DNA of 64,000 nucleotides from Chiridota heheva (GCA_020152595.1 JAIGNY010003789.1:238501-302500); one strand, 5' to 3'. Positions 33,780 through 44,800 are shown, counted from the stretch's first letter. Made by a program: numbers and translations. The notes: a model not told the origin generated them from the sequence alone.

Positions 33780-34730
33780 TATACATTAGAGAAGTAAGGA
33801 GAACAAAGCTATACAATGGAGAAGTAACCGAGGACAACAAAGCTGAAAGGTGTAACTTCCATTGTGGAGATTACATTGGAGAAGTAACTGAGGAGAACCC
33901 TTTCATGATTATCTGAATGAATTTGATTGGAATGCTGTCTTCTTGAATCAATAGCTATACAGTGGAGAAGTAACTGAGGAGAACAAAGCTGAAAGGTGTA
34001 ACTTCCATTGTGGAGATTACTACTCCTTTTATGATTATCTGAATGAATTTGATTGGAATGCTGTCTTCTTGAATCAATAGCTATACAGTGGAGAAGTAAC
34101 TGAGGAGAACAAAGCTGAAAGGTGTAACTTCTATTGTGGAGATTACCACTCCTTTCATGATTATCTGAATGAATTTGATTGGAATGCTGTCTTCTTGAAT
34201 CAATAGCTATACAGTGGAGAAGTAACTGAGGAGAACAAAGCTGAAAGGTGTAACTTCTATTGTGGAGATTACCACTCCTTTCATGATTATCTGAATGAAT
34301 TTGATTGGAATGCTGTCTTCTTGAATCAATAGCTATACAGTGGAGAAGTAACTGAGGAGAACAAAGCTGAAAGGTGTAACTTCCATTGTAAAGATTACCA
34401 CTCCTTTCATGATTATCCGAATGAATTTGATTGGAATGCTGTCTTCTTGGATCAATAGCTATACAGTGGAGAAGTAACTGAGGAGAACAAAGCTGAAAGG
34501 TGTAACTTCTATTGTGGAGATTACCACTCCTTTCATGATTATCTGAATGAATTTGATTGGAATGCTGTCTTCTTGAATCAATAGCTATACAGTGGAGAAG
34601 TAACTATTGTGGAGGAGATTAAATGAATTTGATTGGAATGCTGCTGAAAGGTGTAACTTCCATTGTGGAGATTACCACTCCTTTCATGATTATCTGAATG
34701 AATTGGATTGGAATGCTCTCCTCTTAAATT
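33780..34730 (+). repeat. 126-bp minisatellite, about 7 copies, exact spacing
   Basis: CTATACAGTGGAGAAGTAAC begins units at 33,955, 34,081, 34,207, 34,333, 34,459 and 34,585, exactly 126 bp apart. Incomplete units lie on both edges, and a rearranged, shortened unit sits near 34,605-34,730. The unit also contains AACTTCCATTGTGGAGATTA and GAATTTGATTGGAATGCTGT. 126 is 42 codons, but stops occur in each frame. Confidence 0.95.
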
Positions 34731-34784
34731 AATCTTCAGAGCTATCATCGAGTATTTTTCAGGAGAAGTTTAATTAAGGTTGTG

Positions 34785-35270
34785 GGGAACTTTGTTTAGA
34801 TACACGAAAATCCTACCAAGTATAAAAGAGCAAAATGGATCATGGATGACAAGTGAGTTAAAAAGAAATGAAAAAGCTCAGAGCTTGGAGAAATACTGTA
34901 CATTATAGAAGGAATGTCTCTCTTGGAACATGGAATGAGTATCATGTTTTGCGTAGTAGGGTTGCCAACAATATTCGTCAAGCAAAGTATAATTATGAAA
35001 GGGATCTAGCGCTCAAACTTCAGTCCGATCCGAAATCATTTTGGAAGTATGTACAAAGTAATATCAACACGAGAGACCATATTGCTGAGTTGACAGATAG
35101 CGATGGTACTGTGACAATTTCTAATGTGCAGAAAGCTGAAACTGATATGTATTTTGCACCAATTTTTACGCAGAAAGAACGGAGGATATCCCTCTTCCTC
35201 GTAAACATAAGGGCTGGCATTCATTTAACAAGGGATCAGGTGAAGAACAAAATCATGATGAAATAACTCT
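34785..35270 (+). mobile_element. CR1-like LINE fragment (endonuclease-RT linker)
   Basis: The product reads WMTSELKRNEKA, then after a frameshift RAWRNTVHYRRN, YHVLRSRVANNIRQAKYNYE, LQSDPKSFWKYVQSNI and LTDSDGTVTISNVQKAETD, followed by a YFAPIFTQ-type end. This is the basic linker between endonuclease and reverse transcriptase in CR1-type elements, where SDPKxFWKYVxS is a recurring motif. It lies directly behind the 126-bp minisatellite. Fragmentary and not functional. Confidence 0.78.
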
Positions 35271-35800
35271 CTTTGTGGGAGGGGGGGGGGGGAATCATTT
35301 ATGGGCATTACACAAATTCCTCCATGCAAATAATGCATATTTATATTTAGAGTCAGCCAAGGACTAATCTGTTCCACTTCACTGCAAAGGGGGTTTGTGG
35401 TTTCAGCTCCAGATGAATGACCTATTGTGTGTGGTCTAACAATTGCTGTTTGCTAGCAAGTGAAGTGTGAAGAGGCTCTCAGGTTGGAAGGTGTGGATTA
35501 CCCCTGTGTTGTGTATGGTGTAACAATAGCTGATTGCTGATAATTGAACTGTGAAGAGGCTCTTAGATTGAAAGGTGTGGATTACCCCTGTGTTGTGTGT
35601 GGTGTAACAATAGCTGGTTGCTAGTAATTGAACTGTGAAGAGGCTCTCCGGTTAGAAGGTGTGGATTAGCCCTGATTTTGAGAAAACCAAGGTTGTCAGG
35701 TTGGAGGGGCCCAAGGGATAAAAATTCTCAGTGGTAGTGATGATAGAGCATGTGGACCAGATCATTGTTGATGAGGCTGGATCATGGATGTTTTTATGTT
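35271..35800. repeat. Non-coding DNA with ~100-bp tandem repeat, 3 copies
   Basis: A G run (35,280-35,293) is followed at about 35,450-35,680 by three copies of a unit containing GAAGAGGCTCTCAGGTTGGA, AGGTGTGGATTACCCCTGTG and GTGTAACAATAGCTG. Confidence 0.7.
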
Positions 35801-35807
35801 TAACAGT

Positions 35808-35880
35808 ACATCTTGACTTTCAAAAAACATTTAACTCTGTGCCACATAAAAGGTTGCTGATCAAACTTGAATCTATATGA
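35808..35880 (+). mobile_element. CR1-like RT fragment, plus strand
   Basis: HLDFQKTFNSVPHKRLLIKL corresponds to the LDFxKAFDxVPHxxLLxKL catalytic region, with the active-site aspartate region changed (TFNS). It is probably the same dead element as 34,785-35,270, with intervening parts lost. It abuts an oppositely oriented RT fragment. Confidence 0.75.
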
Positions 35881-35882
35881 GG

Positions 35883-36000
35883 CAAAACTTTGCATCATCA
35901 GCAAAAATCTTTAAACCACAAGTAACATTAATCTGTCAAATCGTTAATGAAGATTAAAAGCAATCTAGGACCTAAAACGCAGCCTAAGTGTGGAACTCCA
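35883..36000 (-). mobile_element. CR1-like RT fragment, inverted
   Basis: The minus strand reads GVPHLGCVLGPRLLLIFIND then LTD, and after a shift CGLKIFADDAKF, i.e. the GVPQGSVLGPLLFLIFINDL and FADD blocks. In the protein these blocks follow the LDFQKTF block found on the plus strand immediately to the left. The junction is thus an inversion breakpoint or two separate insertions. Confidence 0.72.
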
Positions 36001-37970
36001 CCTTAAACGCTTTTCCAATCAGATTTATCCCCAACTATGGCAACGCTTTGCTTCCTTTTGGTAAGAAAATTGTCTCACCATCCTCAACCACATTTGGTCC
36101 TCACTCCTTTTCCCCTATCTGGAGGACGGCTATCATCACTCCCATCCTCAAACTGGGGAAGGACATTACCAACCCCTCCAGCTACCATCCCATCGCCCTC
36201 ACCTGCTGTCTTGTAAAATTATGGAAAGGATTGTTAACCAGAGACTGAACTGGTTCCTGAGACCAACAGAATCTTCTCCCCCTACCAAAGTGGCTTCCAG
36301 AAACATGGCAATACCCTGTACCACTTAATCACGCTCGACACTGCTATTCGGGAATCCTTTGCAAAAAAGGAACACCACATTGCCATCTTTTTTTACCTCG
36401 AGAAAGTTTTCAACACTACTTGGAAATATGGCATTACCCGCAAACTTCACACCATCGGCCTCAGAGACCACCTCCTCATCTTTATTCAAAATTTCCTCTA
36501 ACCCAGGCAGTCCCAAGTTCCCTCTCCAACCCCTACCCCAAAGAAGAGGGCGTCCCCCAAGACAGCATCCTTTCCCCTACTTGCTTCAACCTGAGCTTTG
36601 ACAACATCTGGACAGGATGACTTCACCATCTTCTACTCCTCCCCTTTCTTTTCTTGCATCAAAAATAGGCTCGAACTTGGCCTCAACCGGCTGCAAGATT
36701 GGTGCAACAATAGCAGTTTTAAATTCTCCAAAGACAAGACAGTCTGCATGCACTTCTGTCATTTCAAAAACCTCCACCCAAACTGGAACCTCGTGTTCAA
36801 TGACAATCACATCCCTAAAGTTGACCACACTAATTTCCTGGGTTTTAACCCTGGACCCCAAGCTCTTCTACAAGCAACACATCACCAACCTGAAACAGAA
36901 ATGCAACAGCCCCCTGAACCTTCTCTGCCTCCTCTCCAACACCACTTGGGGGGTAAAACCCCACGCTCTCCTCAAAATCTTCAGGCTGACCATTCATGCC
37001 AAGTTCAACTACGGCAATATTGTCTGCTGTGTCGCTCACAACTTGTACCTCAACCACATCAACACCATCCAAAATAAAGCCTCAGGCTTTGCGTGGGTGC
37101 CTACAGGACCTCCTCCGTCATCAGCCTTCATGTTAAAGCCAACGAACCCCCCGTTCTGCTAAGGTGTAGAAAGCTTAGCCTTTCCTATGCTTTAAGAGCC
37201 CTCAACAACACCCAAAACCCTGTATACAACCTCATTAGGTACCCCAATTTCTCCACCCTCTTTTGATAAGACTAAAACCCTTGCCCCTCCCATGAGCTTT
37301 CACATCAAACCCAACTCCACCATCTCAGCAGCAACCCCGCCACTCTTGGCACCTTCTCCTGGCCCACTTTTCCTCCTCGAGCCATCCCCCTCCATTCTAT
37401 TTACCTGGGCCTCTCAAACTCTCAAACTTGTTCGTGACCGCTGGCAAACCTCATGGGACTCCCAACTTGACAACGGACTCCACGGCATCCAGCCCACTAT
37501 TCCGACCAAGGCCACAATCTCTCCTGTATCGACAACGTCCACATTACCCGCCGTAGTTAACACCCACCTCACTCACTCCCACCTCTTTACTGGCTACCCC
37601 TACGGTCCCACTCCTTTGTAACAATTGCCATTGCCCCCTCACATTCCACCACATCATCCTTGCTTGCCCCCTGTACATCCTTCCCAGAGCTTCCCTTTCC
37701 ACACAACTCCATTGCCAAGCTCTTCCAGAAAAACCCTCAGGATAAAATTATCTCCTTCCTTCATCGTGCCTCCCTCTACCACCACATTTAGTCTTCCTCT
37801 CCCACCCCCCTCTACCTACTTTTGCCTTTTTAGCACCCCTACACTTCCTCTCTCGAACCCAGCTTCCTGGATTTTAGTCCCCGTACTTCTCTCAGACTCC
37901 TTTTTTTTTAACTCTTGGAATAGCTTGTCAAACTGTTGTGAATACCAGCTCAACAGTTTCAAATCTCAAT
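36001..37970 (+). mobile_element. Decayed Jockey/I-type non-LTR retrotransposon, 3' part
   Basis: RT blocks: WRTAIITPILKLGKDITNPS and SYHPIALT (about 36,118-36,207); CKIMERIVNQRLNWFL; YQSGFQKHGNTLYHLITLDT; FFYLEKVFNTTW (active site, first Asp replaced by Tyr); EEGVPQDSILSP; QDDFTIFYSS (YADD degenerate); FLGF with LDPKLFYKQHITNLKQKC. The downstream region keeps RDRWQTSWDSQL, TKATIS, THLTHSHLFTGYP and a zinc-knuckle-like CNNCHCPLT...HHIILACPL (split by a frameshift), as at the C-terminal end of Jockey/I-type elements. Strikingly C-rich and G-poor on this strand, unlike its surroundings. Inactive. Confidence 0.82.
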
Positions 37971-39049
37971 GAAATATTTTCTGGAGGGATCATCATCATC
38001 CACTTAAGTTTACACCTGGCTGTTGTTAGTTTGGATTGTGAATACTTTATAGATCTGTGCTATCAAACTATATTGAAATAGTTTTTCTGTGCATGATTGA
38101 AGTGTCCTACTCGTCAGTTAGGTGACAAGATATGCAGAATTGCAGATAGGTGCAACAAGTTTACAAGACTTCAACTCCCATCTTCAAGAAAAAAAAAAAA
38201 AAAAAAATGAATTTCTTGTGAAAATAAGCCTGCAGCAAAGTACTCTAGCCTAACAGGCTTTGTGAAGTGTGTGTGGGAGGGAAAGGAAGGAAGGGGGGAG
38301 GTGCTATTGCTATTTTCTGGTTAAAAAGAAGGGGTGGGTGGGAGTTAGAAAATCTATCACACACTGGTGTCCCTAGCATACAGTACACAAAGTACAGCAT
38401 CATACATAAAAATGACATTACAATATTTCGATTTTTGTATGTACCATACTTTTATTTACAAATACATTTTTATTAACTCCCTGCCATCAGACAATTTTCT
38501 TTTCACTGTCAGTCAAACTAATAATCGTAGTACAGCAGTAAATTGCTATATGGAGTCTAATGACGTAGGGTTACTATATGTTTCTTAGTTTATCAATTAT
38601 TATTTATCATTAGACTGGAATTCATTTTAATACAAAATTTAAGAAGAATATTTTCAGTTTTCCATCAAAACTTAAATTCAACTACAGTTAAAGAAATGTG
38701 GGTGCTTGATGACACTTTTGTAAAAAAAATGTTTGCTAAAAATTCCACCTGTGTGACCCTTGAAACTATAAAGACCAGATATCGTTTTAACATGGACAGT
38801 AATAGCCTATACAATAAAAGTAAAAGTCAGTTTCTGATTGGTCATACACAAATACAACAACCAATCAGTGATCATTGGAAGTGACTAGCACACTACGTAC
38901 ACACGCTTAATGCATTCAGAACATACTTAATTAGAAATGTTTCACAACCGGATGTGACGTGAAAGATATAAGCATCACAATTCTACAAATTTTACTGAAA
39001 TAATATTCTTTACTATAATGTGCTTTATTTAAAACTGTTCTACTCAGAA
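37971..39049. other. Non-coding DNA, nothing firm
   Basis: Contains a poly-A run at about 38,189-38,206. No exon or element ends recognised. If peflin exon 1 is correct this is still intron 1. Confidence 0.45.
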
Positions 39050-39475
39050 TATTATATTCTGAAACTTTAGTCAACTTTGAAATTTTAATACATTCTTGAA
39101 ATTTAAGTCTGCTTTGAAATTGTATTCTCCTTTGAAAATTTAGTCTCTGAAATTTTATACATGCTTTGAAATTGAATTCTTTAAAATGTTAGTCGTCTTT
39201 AAAATCTTAAGTCTTCTTTGAAATTTTAGTCTCCTTTGAAATTTTAGTCTCTGAAATTTTAGTGTGCTTTGAAAATTTAGACTTTGAAATTTAAGTCTGT
39301 ATTTTTATACATGCTTTGAAATTTAAGTCTACTTTAAAATTTTAGTCTGCTTTAAAATTTTATTCTCCTTTGAAATTTTAGTCTCTGAAATTTTAGTCAT
39401 GCTTTGAAATTTGATTCTTTGAAATTTTAGTCGTCTTTGAAATTTTAGTCTCCTTATAAATTTTAGTTTCCTCCT
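39050..39475 (+). repeat. Degenerate minisatellite, about 17-20-bp units
   Basis: Repeats of CTTTGAAATTTTAGTCT with CTCC, CTGC or CATG spacers, about 22 units, diverged. It ends about 110 bp before the peflin exon 2 acceptor, so it is intronic. Confidence 0.82.
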
Positions 39476-39587
39476 AATACAAAATGAAAAAGCAATTTCT
39501 GTAAATATGTTTCAACATTTGGCGTCTATATGAACCATTTTGCTATTGGGATATCATTAAGTCCTTTCTTTGGTGCTTTATTTTCAG

Positions 39588-39822
39588 CCACAATATGGAG
39601 GAGGAGGAGGTTATGGGGGACCACAACCAGGACAACAACCTTATGGTGCCCAAGCACCGTATGGTGGTGCGCCACCAGGTCAGCCAGGATATGGTGCACC
39701 ACAGCCAGGACAACCCCAATATGGAGCACCAGGTGCCTACGGTGCCCCTCCTCAGGGTCATCCATACGGGGCACCACCAGCTGGACAACCTTATGGAGTA
39801 CCACAAGGCTACCAACAGCCAG
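39588..39822 (+). CDS. PEF1: Peflin exon 2 (Gly/Pro/Tyr-rich repeats)
   Basis: Acceptor TTTATTTTCAG, donor CCAG|GTAAAT. Encodes PQYGGGGGYGGPQPG followed by GQPxYGAP-like repeats. Begins in phase 0 and ends in phase 1. No in-frame start codon of good context is in the exon, so an upstream exon is required. Confidence 0.93.
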
Positions 39823-42800
39823 GTAAATTTATGCCAACTATGAATTAGATTGGTGACAGAAAATTGTTTGTTCACTTTGCAGTAAGTGAATAAAAGTTTG
39901 GATTTGTAGCAAAGTCATTTGTTAGTTAGCTGCATATATTAAAAGCTCTCTGAGAATCCATCATAAAGAATATCAGAATGCTGTAAGTCGAGTCATTTGC
40001 ATGATATCCAGCAGCTTCAAGGAATATTCCTGTGAATTTTCCTATTTATGGATGTTAGAGGACTATTAAAGAAACACATTGGTGAAGAAACCATTTTGAT
40101 ATCTTATTCCGTTGAGGAGTTATTGCATTTCAAAGATTTCACTAGTGGGTTAAAAAGTGACCTCGCAATGTAAAGCGTGACATCATATGTGCAGATCCAA
40201 GACAATTTTGTTTGTATTTTTTTGAAAGTTGATTGCCCCTTTCCAAATCCAAATTATTGGAATTTGTTTGTTTTCAAATTATTTTTCAAATAAGCACTGC
40301 TTCCTCCAGGTCTTCTCTGCATATTTGTTATCATGTAATTGTACTTAAAATTAATCATGCGTATCCATTTAATGATATATGCTGCTCTGTATATCATCTA
40401 CCTCTTTGTATTATGTGTTTTTTCATATACATTATAATATTTGTCATATGTTATATTGTGGAAATAAATCAATTTAATTTTTAATTTTTAATTTTTAGGA
40501 TATATGGTAAAACTTGATTTTTTTCAGAACTACTTTGATAATACTTGATATAGTCCTATATCATACAGTATATCTGACAAGGAAGAAAACTCCTTTAATA
40601 TTTTGTCATGTATTTATTATTTGTGCATACAGGTGGCCCCCCTCCAGGTATGGACCCTACTGTGTATAATTGGTTTGTCACAGTTGACCAGGACCAATCT
40701 GGTCAAATCAATGCCAATGAACTCCAGCAAGCTCTCATAAACGGAAATTGGTCACAATTCAATGCAGAAACATGTAGGCTCATGATAGGTAAGATTAAGT
40801 GTAAGATAAGTTCTAATCACAATAGACCATTCCAAACCGATTTTAACCAAACGTAATTACATCAGGGTAGTCTATCAATCAACTGCTGAGGAAACAATGT
40901 TAACCAACCAATCAGCTTCAGTTTTTGGAGGAAAAGTTGTTAACAACAATGGGCAGGTGTATTACCTTCATGTATAACACACATATAATGCACACTGCAT
41001 AAATTGTGCAGATTGCTAAATACCCCTCGTATCTAATTGGTCAATAAAATTTGCTGAGAATATGATTGGTCCATGTACACATGATTATGCATACATGACT
41101 ATGCACACATAAAGTTTGGCCATTTGATATAATGAAAATGAGTTTTCCTGAAATTTGCGATTCATATTTAAAATAAGCTATTACGAGTGTCATTTAGTTG
41201 GGGTGTAATCAAGTTTAGAAGTGTTAGATATAGCTTGCACTCGAGTGCATTCGAGTGCAAGGAGGATCCTCCTAACTATTGTGGCGAAAGATTAAAGGTA
41301 AACAAATTTGAGAGCCACTCAATTCATGAAATCACTTATTTTTTATTTTATTTTTTTACACTTATTCTGGGTACCATATTTGACGTAATAAGCTTCCTGG
41401 GACACTTTTGAAAATAGACTTGGACCACTCTCTAGGCCCGAAGGTTCTTTCTAATAAGCACTTATGCTCCAGGGCCACGTACATTGTGCTATTCAAAGTG
41501 CATTGTGTGAACTGCTTCTATATATACTGTACTTGCCCAACATTAAGCACCACAAAAACATTATGAGCATAAGATGCAAAATAAACAAATCAAAATTACA
41601 AAACTTATTTTAATTCTTGAAATTAATTGAATGAATTATGTTATCAGTCAAAAAATGTTGGGTAGGCGGTCTATCATATTTTGTCTTTCGATGATATGTC
41701 AAAAAAGTAGTGAAACTGAATCTAAAAAGGATTTTTAAAATATATTACCTGAAGAAAGTGTGAGGGAAAATGATTTAGATAGCGAAAAACTTAAATAAAC
41801 TTTCTTTAAAATACATAAAGACTTTGAGGAATCCTAGGCTGTGACATCACAACTAGTCTGATTTCAGTCATTTCTACAGAAATAATACCAGAAAAAAGAT
41901 TTTTCAATGCTTTCTTCACTAATTTGTTTCTTTTGAAGTCTTTCTTATAAGATCGACATGCTTGACCCCTGAACTAATCCTTTAACCCTTGTCCCCTATT
42001 AGACTTTTTTCACTGTCTGTGTTAATTTATAAGATGATGCATCGAACCCTGTGTTCCTTCTGCATTCTGTTTGTACATTTGTAGTTCCATTTCTATCATC
42101 GGTGTATTTATTTGTGCAATTATACTTTCAATTGAACCGTTTGTATTTCATTGTTAATTTGTTCATATACATATATATATATATATATCATACCATTTTT
42201 TGTACATGATTTTTTCTCTTGAATTGTATAAAAAATGTTACTTGTAAACAGGTTAAGAGACCAATAAAATGTTGTTACCAAAAAAAGAAAAAAATGAATG
42301 TTGATGTCTAAATATTTGTGTTTTCTTCAGGGATGTTTGACCGAGACAATAGTGGTACCATTGATGCTATGGAGTTTGGTGCTTTATGGAATTACATTCA
42401 GCAGTGGAAAGGAGCATTTGATAGATACGACAGGGATCGATCTGGAGCTATATCGTCTGCTGAACTTAGTCAAGGTATTTAAGTGTCAATTTATTGGAGA
42501 AACTGTGGTGTAGCGGTTATCATACCTGTCTACAGACCACGAGGCCCTGGGTTTAAGCCTAGGTTGGGTAGACACGCCAGTGCACCACAACTGGTTATCA
42601 AAGGCCGTGGACATTGACTTGGTTGTTGATGTTATGTCTGTCCGTACGTCGTACCTGTGTTCTCGTCCAGGTCGTATTAAGCGTTTCGTGATAGCATTGT
42701 TACTATCATAACCGAATACGCAGGCGACGACCCAGTCATTGTAATTGTGTGTTCACTCGTCATCGAGCAAGGTTTGTCGGGTTTTCCAAGACCAATTATG

Positions 42801-44773
42801 CTTTGAAAAATCAGCTATATTTGACTAGAAAATGCCAAAACAGGTTTTAAAAATAAAAACAGTTTTTAGCTCAATGAAGTTTTGGGAACTTTCTTGTTAA
42901 ATTTCGTCTCCCATTTTTTAAATGTATGTACTTTAAAGGTTTTTGACCAAAGTCTAAAATTTGGCAGTCTTGAAGAGCATGAAAATCTCCACATGTGGTG
43001 TATTGAATTAAGTTTTTCATTTACTGTTTGCATACCTAAAATTGATTAATTTTTATTTTCATGAAAGTCTGCAGTCAAATCTGGAAAATGTGTACTGATG
43101 TGTAAATAAATGCCTAGAGTTGACTGACTCACACCAGGCTTTTGATAAGACACCAAGGATACCATTTTGTTCACACTACAGTGCACAATATCCTCTGTTG
43201 CGTGGACAGCATAGAATACTATCTCTGTTATTCAGCTTTCCTTGTTATCTTTGCCTGAGTGACTTGTCATCATTGTTGTAATGTAAAGTAAATACACACA
43301 ATATCCTCTATTGTGTGGACAGCATAGAATACTATTCCCTGTTAATTAGCTTCCATTGTTATCTTTGCCTGAGTGACTTGTCATCATTGCTGTAATGTAA
43401 AGTAAATTCGCAAACTTTTAAAGTTTTTTGCAGTTTGGGAGTTTCTTCAATCTAAGGTATATCAAATGACAAAAAAAACTTGATTTATGAAAGTTTTTTT
43501 TCTTTTTATGTTGAAATTTAAATTACATAATGTAATCTTCTGAAGAAGTGAGGGATTGAAGCTTCCTTCTGCTGGTAATTTGGCGAAAGGAAGGAATGTT
43601 TTTTGAGCACATATTTATTATATATACTGTTGCTTACTCAAGAAATAAAAAAAAAAACAGATTAATATATATTTTTTTTAATGAAACAAATTTTTTCCAG
43701 TAAACCAAGTCAGTTTTAGTGGTTGGGGGATCCTGTGGGGGGAGGAGGATTCTGTGGGGAAGGGGGATCCTGGTAAGATAACTTTGTAGTAGTTGTAGAT
43801 ATATGAGGACTACAGGACATAACATAATCTTTTAGGGTGAGTTACAATGGATAATAACTATCATTTAGAATGAGGTGTTCTTTAGTTTAGGGTGAGTGCA
43901 TATTATTCTGGAGTCTCTTGAACACACTTTGAACACCTCTGTCAAAATACTGACAAGGATCGGGAATCAGACCTCTGTCAAATACCCACAAGGATGGGGA
44001 ATCAGACCTCTACCAAAATACTGACAAGGTTCAGGAATCAGACCTTTTGTCAAATACCCACAAGGATCGGGAATCAGACCTCTGTCAAATACCCACAAGG
44101 ATGGGGAATCAGACCTCTACCAAAATACTGACAAGGTTCGGTAATCAGACCTTTTGTCAAATACCCACAAGGATCGGAAATCAGACCTCTGTCAAATACC
44201 CACAAGGATCGGGAATCAGACCTCTGTCAAAATACCCACAAGGATCGGGAATCAGACCTCTGTCAAAATATCGACAAGGATTGGAAATTAGACCTCTGTC
44301 AAATACCCACAAAGATTTGGAATCAGACCTCTGTCAAAGTACTCACAAGGATCGGGAATCAGACCTCTGTCAAATACTCACAAGAATTGGGAATCAGACC
44401 TCTGTCAAATACCCACAAGCATTGGGAATCAGACCTCTGTCAAAATATCGACAAGGATTGGGAATCAGACCTCTGTCAAAATACTGACAAGGATTGGGAA
44501 TCACAAGTGCAATGTCCTATAATGTCTTTTCCCTTCTTTGTTTCAGCTTTCACAGAGATGGGCTACCGAGTTTCTCCTCAGTTTGTCCAGCTTATAGTAA
44601 CAAAATACGACATCGCAGCGAGACGGTCCTTAAAACTCGGCGACTTTATTCAGTGCTGTGTAATGATGAAGTCCCTCACCGATGCATTCAAACAAAGAGA
44701 CACGAATTTGAACGGAACAATTCAAATATCTTATGAAGATTTTATGTCGTTGGCAGTCTTGAACAAACCATGA
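39588..44773 (+). CDS. PEF1: Peflin (penta-EF-hand protein), exons 2-5
   Basis: Four exons: 39,588-39,822, 40,633-40,788, 42,331-42,474 and 44,547-44,773, all with AG/GT junctions and consistent phases (0, 1, 1, 1). With the proposed 4-codon first exon they give 257 residues. Residues 5-88 are a Gly/Pro/Gln/Tyr-rich segment with AP(x)GxPYG-like repeats, the hallmark of peflin among PEF proteins. EF-hand loops: 101-112 (DQDQSGQINANE), 138-149 (DRDNSGTIDAME), 168-179 (DRDRSGAISSAE), then degenerate loops near 204-215 and 234-245. PEF family knowledge: peflin heterodimerises with ALG-2 (PDCD6) through EF5 and acts in calcium-dependent ER-to-Golgi (COPII) transport and as a co-adaptor of a CUL3 ubiquitin ligase. 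Soluble, no signal peptide. Confidence 0.93.
39823..40632 (+). other. Peflin intron 2
   Basis: Holds, around 40,020-40,145, a fragment related to the repeat family at 205-335 and 635-840 (GGAATATTCCTGTGAATTTT, ATCTTATTCCGTTGAGGAG). Otherwise AT-rich and unremarkable. Confidence 0.7.
40633..40788 (+). CDS. PEF1: Peflin exon 3 (EF-hand 1)
   Basis: Acceptor TTGTGCATACAG, donor ATAG|GTAAGA. Encodes GPPPGMDPTVYNWFVTV, the first EF loop, and ELQQALINGNWSQFNAETCR. Matches the conserved VD.D.SG.I...ELQQAL core of peflin and ALG-2. Confidence 0.95.
40789..42330 (+). other. Peflin intron 3
   Basis: About 1.5 kb of AT-rich DNA with a short TA microsatellite at 42,170-42,189. No nested gene recognised. 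Confidence 0.7.
42331..42474 (+). CDS. PEF1: Peflin exon 4 (EF-hands 2 and 3)
   Basis: Acceptor GTGTTTTCTTCAG, donor CAAG|GTATTT. Encodes MFDRDNSGTIDAMEFGALWN and then YIQQWKGAFDRYDRDRSGAI. Both loops have all calcium ligands. 144 bp, phase 1 on both sides. Confidence 0.95.
42502..42761 (+). mobile_element. tRNA-derived SINE, copy 1
   Basis: The 5' head ACTGTGGTGTAGCGGTTATC contains an A-box-like sequence, and GGGTTTAAGCCTAGG is the B box (GGTTCAANCC form in sister copies). The body (ACGCCAGTGCACCACAACTG, GTACGTCGTACCTGTG, TATTAAGCGTTTCGTGAT, AACCGAATACGCAGGCGACG) is shared with copies at 54,957 and 63,077. It starts 27 bp after the peflin exon 4 donor, in intron 4, sense. Non-coding. Confidence 0.85.
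43186..43412 (+). repeat. About 120-bp tandem duplication in peflin intron 4
   Basis: Two copies of a unit containing CACAATATCCTCTGTTGCGT, GTGGACAGCATAGAATACTA and TTGCCTGAGTGACTTGTCAT. Confidence 0.85.
43925..44508 (+). repeat. 35/36-bp minisatellite next to a splice acceptor, about 16 copies
   Basis: The unit contains AATCAGACCTCTGTCAAATA and CCCACAAGGATCGGG; variants with TACTGACAAGG or TATCGACAAGG alternate. It ends 38 bp before the peflin exon 5 acceptor. A fortuitous open frame runs from the array through the acceptor into exon 5 in the correct frame, which could mislead gene predictors. Confidence 0.93.
44547..44773 (+). CDS. PEF1: Peflin terminal exon 5 (EF-hands 4 and 5)
   Basis: Acceptor CCCTTCTTTGTTTCAG. 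Encodes AFTEMGYRVSPQFVQLIVTK, a ligand-poor EF4 (DIAARRSLKLGD) and EF5 (DTNLNGTIQISY, used for dimerisation in the PEF family), ending LAVLNKP and TGA. The end of the protein matches the FxEDFxxLxx end of peflins. Confidence 0.95.
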
Positions 44774-44794
44774 TTGATCATTTTTATTTCCGGA

Positions 44795-44800
44795 AATAAA
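44795..44800 (+). terminator. PEF1: Polyadenylation signal of peflin
   Basis: AATAAA lies 21 bp after the stop codon, followed by TTTGTATAG. Very short 3' UTR if used. A GU-rich element is not obvious. Confidence 0.55.

Noticed and set aside
39526..39875. Minus-strand and alternative-frame ORFs over peflin exon 2
   Set aside because: Shadows of the repetitive Gly/Pro/Tyr coding exon; the plus frame continues in phase to EF-hand exons, the others do not.
44047..44773. Frame from the 35-bp array into peflin exon 5 as a separate N-terminus
   Set aside because: It crosses a canonical acceptor (TTTGTTTCAG) and the codons before it are minisatellite; splicing from exon 4 preserves phase and the EF-hand fold.
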